Assembly (NCBI GenBank): GCA_947646735.1
Contig: CANTFK010000024.1
Span: forward strand, 310,001-374,000
DNA length: 64,000 bases
Source: Peronospora farinosa
Taxonomy: Eukaryota; Oomycota; Peronosporomycetes; Peronosporales; Peronosporaceae
Direction: 5' to 3'
Positions 55,301-64,000 of the stretch are shown here, one piece after another. Numbering within the stretch: position 1 is the first letter of the stretch; every line of letters begins with the position of its first letter. The translations under genes were made by a program, and so were the position numbers. The notes below the pieces were generated by a model. It was not told where the DNA came from and ran no database searches. It was given only the letters and a program-made list of their open reading frames with translations.

Positions 55301-57981
55301 CACTGCTTCATCACAAGTATCATTTAGTGTATGCGGTGGGAATTCCCATTCCACTTGGTAGTGGGGCGAAGCGGTGGATGGCTGCAGAAGCCCTACTGCG
55401 AGCCGTGGCAAATAACACTTCTGCTTCTCGAGTCCGTATGGTGCTTCAAGCCCCACATGTCTCCTGCGTTTCACCAGACTACGCCACGCGCTTAGGTTCG
55501 TACGAAGGCACTCGGCTTAACACCGTCGTCGAGAGCACCGAAGGCTTACGAGATCAACTCAAAGAGGCGTTGGTGTTGGATCTTATCGATAGTGCCCCGT
55601 TTGAAATGATGTGGCTCAACGCTTTTGGTAGCGGTGCTGCTCGTAAGCCGCTGATTAAGGCTATCACTGATTCGACCGTGAGTCTACAGGATGCTCTCGG
55701 AAATTACATGTCAAAGCTCGCACCATACATAACTCAGTTGTTAGCATTGAGAGGACTCGTAGCATTTGGAGTGTTTGAGCACTGCATGGAGAAACGCTAT
55801 CGCGTTGATTTCGGCCTTCCGGTTGTTGGTACGCGACAGAAGAAAATTGCGATTCCTTTCCGTGCCGCAGATGTTCCTTCGGAGCGGTCCGAATTTAGCC
55901 ACCCTGATGTGTGCATCGTGCTTACCCTACTGGGATATTATCACTGTGGTCTGACAAATGAGGAGGTTCGAAGTACTTTTCGGATGCTGTTGCGCTTGGA
56001 TATCTCGGAGCAGAACCAACAATATGATCGATGGTTTGCTAGTGTGACGCCTGGTTTGAATGACGATGACCGAGCAGCTCTATCTGATGTCCGTCATGTA
56101 AGTCTCGCCGATGCTCGACAGTTCGAGACGCTGTGTAGAGTCTACAAGTTCTGCATGGAGGCGATCAACTTCTACCTGAACACATGCGTATTTCCGAACG
56201 ATACTCAGCAGTATCCACAACGGTTGTCTCGAACAGCGTGGAACGTCGCAGCAGGAGAAAATAACATCGGATTCTCAGGTACGAACGACAATCACCGTTT
56301 GCTCCCACTTTCAGTGGCGCAACAGGAGCCGAATGAGTCCTCTTTGCTGGGCACGAATGGAAAAATGATTGACAAGATTCTGCAGGTGACTCACAGCTAC
56401 GAGGTGATAACTACCAATCCGGACCGTGCTGTAATCCCGTGGCAGAGTGTCCTTCGTTTTGCACTGGACAAGAAAGCGCAGGCTCTTATTGATACGGGTG
56501 CGCTCCTTGCCGGTGTAAGCAATAAGAAAGCAGCCGATTTCCTTCTCGGACAATCTGACTTCGACTTTGCTGGTGTGACGTACTTTGACAATCGTAAAGA
56601 CCTTAACTGCTGGATGATTTCAGAGAAAGCTCGGCAGATCGAGGTATCGTTGAAAAAAGCGTCGATGCTCGAGAAAGAGACGTTTGTGATCTTTGACGAA
56701 GCTCGCTCGCGAGGATCGGACATGAAGCTACTACCGGATGCTGCTGCTGTACTGACGCTTGGACCGAAACTTACCAAAGACAAACTAATGCAAGGCGCAG
56801 GACGAATGCGGCAGCTGGGATGCAACCAAACGCTTTGGATTGCAAGTTTTGATGAGGTTGCGCAGAACATACTTCAGACCAGTGGCCAACGAGATGTCGC
56901 GCGTGTTTCTGCAATTGATGTGCTGAATTGGGTCATGGATAACACGAAAGCGGAGGCTGTGCGCGGGTTGCTCGAGTGGGCAGGCAATGGTATACATTTC
57001 CGAGAGACCCAGCTAAGCCAAGACAAAGAGTTGGTTGACGAGAACTGGTCCTTAGAGACACTGTATCAAGAGAAGGTTTATGCAGACAAAATCGCTCAAG
57101 TGATTAAGTCCAAGGCGTTGTTCTATTTTAAAGACTGTGCGGATGCTCTGGTTGATAAAATCTGCCGCAGAGGATATGTATACGGCGTTGACAATGAAGT
57201 GTGCTGTACCTCACACACTGATGAATGCGAGCGAGAGCTGCAGGTGGAGGAAGAGGTGCAGCAAGAAAAAGAAGTTGAAGTCATCACGTGTTTGCCCAGA
57301 AAGGAGAAGATGTGGGAGTATGCGAGTGTCCTACGTGCTAAGAGAGTCGAAGACCTTAACGATAATGTGCCAGTGTTGGAAGTGACGGCGTTTATACGCC
57401 GATGGATGTGCCCAAAAGAGTTGGCGAGTCTGGCATGGACTAAATCGCAAATCTTTGGTACTGAGAATTTCTTCAGTACAATCGAGGCTCGACCAGGTTT
57501 GAGTCATATGAATGCGTTTTTGCGTGTGATTGATGTTGTGTTGGTGTTTAAGAATGGCCAGGTTTTGCTGGTATCGGAGTGTGAAGCTGATCATATACTG
57601 GAGCTGCTTTGGTCTTTTCGGGACGAAGCAAAAAAAGCGTGCAGCTTTAGTTTCATAAATCTGGCGTTCGCATTTGAAAGCCTTGCTCGTGGTAGTGAAC
57701 ACACTCAGTTCCAAGATACCCACCTGACACTTGGATGTGGACTTGATCGAAAGCTGCCGATACTATCGACCGTTGCATGTCAAGTCTACAATGGTGAAAC
57801 AATGTTGGCAAAGAGCAAACAAGCGCATATGGAGCCTGCGTTTCGTGATTTACTCCGTCCTTTGGCTCAGCGTGAGGTAATTATGAGTAACTTTGTGAGC
57901 TCGCGCGGTAATAGCCACAAATGGATGCGTTCGTTCCTGCATGAACTCTGCTGCCACATGGATCTCGAAGATTGTATGTGA
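49367..57981 (+). pseudogene. Giant DUF3638/DUF3645 protein, copy 1, split by two frameshifts
   Basis: Three overlapping frames (49367-50143, 50121-51728, 51568-57981) together match the single open frame of the next gene along its visible length. The first shift is one extra base near 50125-50140, next to LFRKTM. The second is an 11-base length difference near 51575-51610. The last frame alone is over 2100 residues. It holds a P-loop-like NMGRGKTRVILPM (54904-54940), an acidic DVLDECDALLHHKY (about 55280), FVIFDEARSRGSD (about 56685) and GAGRMRQLG (about 56795). These are placed as in a helicase-type ATPase and match the DUF3638 and DUF3645 family, often annotated as ubiquitinyl hydrolase in fungi. 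No introns are needed. It is either a recent pseudogene or affected by assembly errors. The long frame could still be expressed. Confidence 0.8.
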
Positions 57982-58595
57982 TGGAGAAATCTCTTTTGAA
58001 TTGGAATTGACAATGTTGAATAGTGACGTTTTGTGCAACTGTCAGCTGTTTTTAACCACCTTTTCAAGTGTTTGCCACGAAATTTTAGCATCTTTTTTGA
58101 TCTTGTCAATTTCAGCAATTATTCTCTCACAATTTATGTGAAGGATCTCTTTATAATTTGGAGCCTAAGCACCAAAGATGCAGAATAGACGACACCCGAG
58201 AAGCATAACTTTTTAGGTATCATTTCCTAGTAATAAATAATACACTATGTGGCAAATAGAAGGTTACAATGTATACGACACGTTTATAGCAAATATATTC
58301 TCTTACCACGTGACAAGAGAAACAGTGACATTATGATACTTAACAGACAGTAACATTGATTAGGAGCAAACACTAGATAGAGTAGTCTGGTGCAATCAAA
58401 AGTACACTAATCTGGTGCAATCATCTTCTGGTGCAATCATCTTCTGGTGCAATCATTTTCTGGTGCAATCATCTTCTGGTGCAATCATTTTCTGGTGCAA
58501 TCAAAAGGATGTTTTTCTCACAGGTCATTTTGGATGCCACGAATGTCACCTCATTCTTCAATTCACTCGATTCCACATAAAACCGATACAATTCC
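57982..58595. other. Spacer between the two DUF3638 genes, with 16 bp tandem repeats
   Basis: 614 bp. At 58411-58506 lie six copies of TCTGGTGCAATCATCT with minor variants, and a partial unit lies at about 58386. The array ends about 90 bp before the second gene's ATG. No gene is recognised. Confidence 0.7.
58411..58506. repeat. 16 bp tandem repeat, six copies
   Basis: Copies start at 58411, 58427, 58443, 58459, 58475 and 58491. They vary mainly by C/T in the ATCATCT part. Confidence 0.9.
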
Positions 58596-61500
58596 ATGGA
58601 TATAAATGACTTTACTGAGTTAAAACAACGTCAAACTGCTCAAGACGAAGTGCTCAATGTAATTTTCCGTTTGAAACACAAGACTCCAAGTGATCGACAG
58701 GATACAAGTCTATGCGAGACTCTAGTGAATCAATTTACCACATTTATTGAGACTATTCACGCAGTCCAAGAGTTCAAATGTTGTTGTGGTCGAGTAGATC
58801 CTCTCGTGGATGATCGGATCGTTCCAGTGGGAGCTTTTACTGTCCATGAAGTACAAGTGCTGCAAGATATTTGTCGCCGTATCAAGCCTCCAGATGACGT
58901 TATCCATAAACGAGGAGATATCTGGTACGATCCGTGGCTTCCATCGTACGGCTGTGCACTGCAACGAACAAAGATAAATGCAGCGATGATCAAATTGCAC
59001 GTGATCTTTGTAGACGGATGGGATCGAACGCTGCATTTTGTGCCGACAGGGACGTGCGTGCATAGTGCTGTTTCCAAGACGTACCACAAAATACATTGTG
59101 CAGATTTAGATTCGGCTTTAGAGGAGCAATTTGAAGAAATGTTTGCGACAAAACTAGCAAAAGCTCAAGTGAGCAAAGGCCCGAAGCGAACGGCAAGGTT
59201 TAGACAGCTGGGACATCAAAAGACACCGCAGTTTATTGCTGCAGTGGTGCGCCGTGCGGTTGCTGCAGTGATGCGACGTGCTGTTGCGAATAATTTCGAG
59301 GAAGGGGACGACAAAGAGGATGTCGACGACGAAATGATTTCTCCTCAAGGAGGAACGACGGATGTGGGACAGCACACGGGGGGAAGACCACGTGATTCGT
59401 GCTGGCCAATTGTTCGGGCGACGATTGAGGATAACCTTTGCTGTGGTGAAGGGCTTTTTCGAAAGACGATGGTGATGTTTCAGCTGAGTTTGCTTCAAGC
59501 GGCTGTGCTCGAGACGCAGAGTAGTTTTGATCGTGGCGTTTGTACTCGAGACGGTTGTGATGCGGTGGATGGTCTGTTTTTCATGCTGCAAGTCGTTATT
59601 GAGGCCACTGTTGATCTTCTCGATTGCGGATACAACATCTCAGCTTTGCTGGATCAGTACCGTAATCTGCGAGCTACAATTGATGGATTCGTAGACTCCC
59701 TGAATCACAAGATTGCGATATGCTATCAGCTACCAGATCGTGCCAAAATGCAACAGCTTCATACACTTGACGGCGGTATGCAAGTTGACTCGCCAAAACG
59801 TGAAAACGTCTCGAGCCTTGCAGCGAGCGAGGAGGAGCGTCGCCTCCGTGTAGTAACGAATCTGGAAGGATGCTGGTATCTTGATGGGGTTACGTGCAGT
59901 CTGAATGCGTTGTTGTGCTGGGAAAAGTCTAGCGACGCTTCGAAATCATGCAAGTGTATTCTGGTATTGCGGACAATTGAATCATTCATGTTCGCGAGAT
60001 CTGTCGAACTAAGCACAGAAGACGAGCACTCATTCTTCGACAGTGATGAGGAGTTCATTGAGAATATTAAGTCGCTTGTCACAGTGTACCAGAAAAATAT
60101 CTGTGAGTGGCGCCGGCTTTCACAGTCAACATCCTTTTTGGATGTAGACCAACGTAGCCGAGAGATGCTGGTGATGTGGATTGCATTTTGTCTCGTTCAT
60201 CAGAAATGCGTGAGGCAAGTGCCTTTATGCGCTGAGTACAATATTGCTCTTGCTTGGCAGGACCTGAAAGTAGCTGTCCTAAGTGACTGTGTTGCCATAA
60301 GTGCTCTCCAGCATGTGAGCAAATACATTCGTGGGTGGAACGAGAAAACTCGAGGTCTTCAACTCTTCCATTTGACCAACCAGGACCCGACGTTTGGTTT
60401 CGGACACAGGTTTGCTCTGAGCAGCAGCAGCATGATGGATATCTACAATCGTGACGTTGAAAGCTGGGAACGGCATGTACAAAGGAAGTGGGGAGAGATC
60501 GAACAGAAGAAGAGCAGGGTCGCTGAGATCCGAACTCAACTTTCTAATCTTGAGGATGAGTTACAATCGAAACATCGCGACCTAGCGGACGAAACTGTTT
60601 GTTTGAATGACGAACGTACAGCCAACAGCTCAGCAAAATCAAAATTAAAAGATGACATCGTGAGCATCAATTCGCGGATCAAACGAGCGAAAGAATTGTT
60701 GAGACAGGAACTTGCTACTCCTCGTCCTCTAGTTCGACCACTGCCAGCGATAAAAGAAGATGCCATTCAGATCATATTCATGCTGACTATGCCTCGAAAT
60801 ATTGAGCTGCTCGGCAGTTTGTGTCTAACTGCTCAACGAGCTCTTGCGCCAACAAAACCGACCGGTGAAATGAAGATGCTGACAGGTTTGAGTACAACCA
60901 CATGGAAAGCTTTTTACTACCAGAAGGCACCATCTCAAGCACTGTGTGCGACATCGACAGAGTTCACAGCAACTCCTGGTGCAGTCTACCTTCCAGAGTG
61001 CAGCCGACCACAAACTGTGGACAGCCTGTTCGACATTTCCCAGTTCAAGTCACAGTGCGTTTTAAATCCAGTTCTGTACAAAACGAGACTAACGTGGGAA
61101 GACTCAACTGGGGTTGTTTTGAATCCCTTCCTTGCGACTCCAGCGTGTGTGGCCGACAGCTTCATTGAGGAAATTCCACAACCATTTGAATCTCTCCAGT
61201 GGATGAATTCTTGGCCCGGTCAAGATGACACACGAGGCAATTTGGTCTACGCAAATCTGCATCAGAAACCTGACAATTTTGAGAAAGCGTCGTTTATCGC
61301 TCTTGGTTCCTTGCGTTCCTTTCCAAACCAACAGTTTCGAAAGCTGCAATGTGCCTTACTGAACGACATATTCCCGTGGTCCCATACTTGTGTGAAAATC
61401 ATTGTGCGGCAGGCGCTTTATCAAATCGGAAATCTTACGGACGAGAAGGAGCCTACGTTTGTTTGGAAGACAGATATGCTGAGCGGTGAGGAGGGCTTGG

Positions 61501-64000
61501 AAACATTTTGTGCCACACTTGGTGCCATTGCCAATCAACTAGAGCAAACACCACGCCGCTTTGAGGCTATTCCACTTCTTAGTGAACTGGCTGGGTATCT
61601 GCATCAGTTCACAGACGTTGCAAAGCCTATTGTGAAATTGTATTCCAGAATAGCGAGGCGTTGGGCAAAAAACTTACCTGCTGAAGACGAGAGCGAACAT
61701 TCTCCTGACCGAATTGCCACTTTCCGTCAAAAGAAGTGTATTTTGTATGGTTACGCGCTGCTAGCCTATACATTAGGACCACTAGACGATGCAGCGTGTC
61801 AGGAAGTGTGCGAGTTGATCGTGTTATTCCGCTCTTCTTTCCTTTGTGCTGCTATCATAGCCCCCTCAACTGAGCACATGCTTTGCGTAGAAAGCAAGAT
61901 CACTGAAATGATGACTCGTCGTATTGCAGATTTGATTAAGTACGTCAAGAAGAGCAAAGGGTCTGCGCTAACAACTTTGGTGAGTCTAGTAAGTCCGACG
62001 TCGCCTGGTCAGCTGGAGTGGAAGCAAACTTGTGAGCCACTACCTGATGAAGAGAAATTTGGAACCTGTTTTGAATCCTCGGGAGCTCAGTACGCTATTA
62101 ACCTCTTCACGGGCGTTGTTTTGACGGATGGCAACGCTCCTGGTGGACTACCGCTTAACATTCGGGAACACAAGCGATTTCAGGCCCTTTTCGGATCCTG
62201 TAATTTCGAAGTGTTTTCCGTGGGTGGCATGTTCCAAGCTAAATCTACGTACTGCGACCGATTGTACGAGTTTGCGCTTCAAGAAAATGATGAACTTTTC
62301 GTTCAAGAGCTCGTCCTCAATCCATCGCGTAGTGCTGGCAATACACTACAGCTATGCTCACTCAGCTGGATTGAGACGATCAATGATCAACTACCAGCTC
62401 GGCTGTGGGAATTACATTCTCATTGGTACTGGGTAGAGCGCAATTGTGTCCTCTTCCGACCCATAGCAGCCAAAGATCGGAAGGTTTTCTTTATTGCGAC
62501 ATTCGATGAACAGGGTAATTTACACTGCTATCAAGTGCCATTAAGCGACATGAGTTGGTCCTATGAATGGATCTTAAAGCAGTGCAAGGACTACAATCGG
62601 TTTGTTCAGAGGAAAGAGACTATTCTGAGCGTCCTAAATGTGCTGACAAAGTTTGAGGATGCCCAATTTCTTCATCCGCTGAGCTGTCCTGAAAAGGGTT
62701 TGAAGATTGAGCTACCACGTTATAACATGGCGTTTTATCTTAATGACAGCATGCAGTTCGAGTCGGTAGAACACAATGGTTATGTCTTGGCAACAAAGCA
62801 GCAATTTGATGATTTCCTGCCGAGATTCAAGCGATACCTGCTACTTGATCTGAAGGACAAGTCCGACACATCGCGGTCGGAAAGTCGTATGCTCGTTCCA
62901 CTTGGTGCCGTCATAGAATCTTCGGATGGTATGGTTGATATCGAAATTTCTAGCAAGGCGGGTAGCCGAATAGATGTGGTATGTTACGATATTCACCGTC
63001 GTTTGAAGACGTTTGAAACCGAGACAATCGGTGCGAGACTGCAGTTTGCTGCAGTCTGTGCTCGAGCTGGAGCGAACGTGCCAAGCAAGCTATTGAAAAT
63101 GACTGGAGAGGAGATGGCAGTACAAGTTTTACGGGCATGTAGGTCGAGTCGGCCCTTTTCTTCTTCGGAAAGAGACACCTTACTGTCGATCAATAAGTTG
63201 AGTTATCGCGAACCAGCGGTAAAAATCATGGCTGTTGCGTTGCTTGCTGAAGCCGACCGCCAAGCATTCCTCTTCGGGCAAACGAAGACGATTAGTACAG
63301 CGATGGGAAGTAGCGACGAGCAAACAGAATACGCAGATATGTGTGCGAAGCAAGTCCAGCGCAACCCCTTGCGTTCACAGCTTCGAAGCGACGAGGAAAA
63401 GATCATTCTCGGGCATGTGAGGCACTCGTCAGTATCTGGTTCAACAAAAGAAGTTGTGTTGTGCGACTCACTTCCAGTTGCCGACGACTATGTGAAGTCC
63501 ATCGAAGATAAGCTTAGACTTTTTCTTCGGATTGAGACTCAGAAAGCGAAAGAAATGCCACCACTACCGTTGGATAGCAGTACTACAAATGCCATGAGCA
63601 GAGGGATGCTGGACGAGCTGCAAGTGAGCTGGGATAGCTACTACTCGCAGATGGAGCCAGTACTAAAGACTAAGCCAGGTATGTTGCTCGGCCCATTCAA
63701 GACGCTATTGAGTGATGTGTCCTCTCACCGTGTTGAGATGCAAAAGTATCTGTGGGAGTCCTTCTCGAAAGCGATGGGCAGTACCCGTGATCACCTTCTA
63801 AGCCTTGCCAATTTTTTGCCCATGATCACGGTAAGTGATATTGTCCGTTCTGCTTTTGATGAAGAAACACTTCGAACACTGGCGCCAAAGCTGAGCAAGG
63901 AATCGAGAGAACTAGTCTCAAAAGGGGTTCTCCAGTACATGGAATTATGTGTACTAGAAGACAAAGTGGAGAGGCTAATCTGGATAGCGAGTCGCAGTGG
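58596..64000 (+). CDS. Giant DUF3638/DUF3645 protein, copy 2 (open, cut by window end)
   Basis: One frame is open from ATG 58596 (MDINDFTELKQRQTAQ) to the last base, more than 1800 residues, without introns. The first 150 residues hold a block shared with copy 1 (RGDIWYDPWLPSYGCALQR, FVDGWDRTLHFVPTG). A coiled coil follows at about 625-700, then a long alpha/beta region. The ATPase-like motifs of copy 1 would lie beyond the window. It stays in frame at both places where copy 1 is shifted, so it is the better guide to the ancestral gene. From 62889 on it is almost identical to copy 1, unlike the preceding 4 kb. The cellular role of the family is not established. Confidence 0.85.
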   Translation, partial: MDINDFTELKQRQTAQDEVLNVIFRLKHKTPSDRQDTSLCETLVNQFTTFIETIHAVQEFKCCCGRVDPLVDDRIVPVGAFTVHEVQVLQDICRRIKPPDDVIHKRGDIWYDPWLPSYGCALQRTKINAAMIKLHVIFVDGWDRTLHFVPTGTCVHSAVSKTYHKIHCADLDSALEEQFEEMFATKLAKAQVSKGPKRTARFRQLGHQKTPQFIAAVVRRAVAAVMRRAVANNFEEGDDKEDVDDEMISPQGGTTDVGQHTGGRPRDSCWPIVRATIEDNLCCGEGLFRKTMVMFQLSLLQAAVLETQSSFDRGVCTRDGCDAVDGLFFMLQVVIEATVDLLDCGYNISALLDQYRNLRATIDGFVDSLNHKIAICYQLPDRAKMQQLHTLDGGMQVDSPKRENVSSLAASEEERRLRVVTNLEGCWYLDGVTCSLNALLCWEKSSDASKSCKCILVLRTIESFMFARSVELSTEDEHSFFDSDEEFIENIKSLVTVYQKNICEWRRLSQSTSFLDVDQRSREMLVMWIAFCLVHQKCVRQVPLCAEYNIALAWQDLKVAVLSDCVAISALQHVSKYIRGWNEKTRGLQLFHLTNQDPTFGFGHRFALSSSSMMDIYNRDVESWERHVQRKWGEIEQKKSRVAEIRTQLSNLEDELQSKHRDLADETVCLNDERTANSSAKSKLKDDIVSINSRIKRAKELLRQELATPRPLVRPLPAIKEDAIQIIFMLTMPRNIELLGSLCLTAQRALAPTKPTGEMKMLTGLSTTTWKAFYYQKAPSQALCATSTEFTATPGAVYLPECSRPQTVDSLFDISQFKSQCVLNPVLYKTRLTWEDSTGVVLNPFLATPACVADSFIEEIPQPFESLQWMNSWPGQDDTRGNLVYANLHQKPDNFEKASFIALGSLRSFPNQQFRKLQCALLNDIFPWSHTCVKIIVRQALYQIGNLTDEKEPTFVWKTDMLSGEEGLETFCATLGAIANQLEQTPRRFEAIPLLSELAGYLHQFTDVAKPIVKLYSRIARRWAKNLPAEDESEHSPDRIATFRQKKCILYGYALLAYTLGPLDDAACQEVCELIVLFRSSFLCAAIIAPSTEHMLCVESKITEMMTRRIADLIKYVKKSKGSALTTLVSLVSPTSPGQLEWKQTCEPLPDEEKFGTCFESSGAQYAINLFTGVVLTDGNAPGGLPLNIREHKRFQALFGSCNFEVFSVGGMFQAKSTYCDRLYEFALQENDELFVQELVLNPSRSAGNTLQLCSLSWIETINDQLPARLWELHSHWYWVERNCVLFRPIAAKDRKVFFIATFDEQGNLHCYQVPLSDMSWSYEWILKQCKDYNRFVQRKETILSVLNVLTKFEDAQFLHPLSCPEKGLKIELPRYNMAFYLNDSMQFESVEHNGYVLATKQQFDDFLPRFKRYLLLDLKDKSDTSRSESRMLVPLGAVIESSDGMVDIEISSKAGSRIDVVCYDIHRRLKTFETETIGARLQFAAVCARAGANVPSKLLKMTGEEMAVQVLRACRSSRPFSSSERDTLLSINKLSYREPAVKIMAVALLAEADRQAFLFGQTKTISTAMGSSDEQTEYADMCAKQVQRNPLRSQLRSDEEKIILGHVRHSSVSGSTKEVVLCDSLPVADDYVKSIEDKLRLFLRIETQKAKEMPPLPLDSSTTNAMSRGMLDELQVSWDSYYSQMEPVLKTKPGMLLGPFKTLLSDVSSHRVEMQKYLWESFSKAMGSTRDHLLSLANFLPMITVSDIVRSAFDEETLRTLAPKLSKESRELVSKGVLQYMELCVLEDKVERLIWIASRS
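62889..64000. repeat. Near-identical tract shared with 53617-54728
   Basis: The two DUF3638 genes align here without a gap at a constant offset of 9272. I count about 26 differences in 1112 bp by eye, while sequence just before the tract is far more diverged. The right boundary is outside the window. Confidence 0.85.

Overview
The window is nuclear DNA of an oomycete, most likely a member of the Peronosporales; the species cannot be named from sequence alone. The case for this is compact genes with mostly 60-80 bp introns, frequent GTACGT splice donors, an oomycete-type Inr/FPR promoter signal, a Ty3/gypsy chromovirus of the kind common in Phytophthora and downy mildews, and gene families typical of stramenopiles (transmembrane TKL kinases, PH-START-EDR2 proteins, giant DUF3638 proteins). 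Most genes below were rebuilt by joining exons at GT..AG sites that keep the frame and restore known domain motifs.

Positions 1-8574 are transposon. A degenerate Ty3/gypsy element (209-7935, minus strand) is nested in the leader of a second, related Ty3 element. The outer element's 5' LTR and primer site lie at 7936-8574, and its gag start lies at 1-187. The inner element has gag with a zinc knuckle, protease, reverse transcriptase, RNase H, integrase and a chromodomain, all broken by stops and frameshifts, plus an opposite-strand reading frame beside the 3' LTR. Both elements are tiled with short perfect inverted repeats, which I consider the strangest signal here.

Positions 8575-29400 hold a transmembrane kinase gene between two dead relatives, then GPN1, a small unknown gene, an SH3b-repeat protein with a FAIM-like C-terminus, a SHAQKYF-type MYB, a PPR protein head-to-head with a histidine phosphatase, an N-glycosylation pair head-to-head (glucosidase I and OST3/OST6), and a PH-START-EDR2 protein.

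Positions 29650-43350 hold a tesmin/LIN54-type CXC protein with an F-box tail, facing a cluster of E2F, CCAAT and CHR-like sites. Next comes a six-exon gene that fuses an RNA polymerase II CTD-interacting domain to a transcriptional cyclin and an RS-rich tail. Two tandem PARP2-like genes follow.

Positions 43576-64000 hold a SET-domain methyltransferase, a disordered protein, the mitochondrial translational activator TACO1 (eight exons, two of them 25 and 26 bp), and two tandem giant DUF3638/DUF3645 genes. The first giant gene is broken by two frameshifts. The second is open to the window edge. They share a nearly identical stretch that looks like gene conversion.
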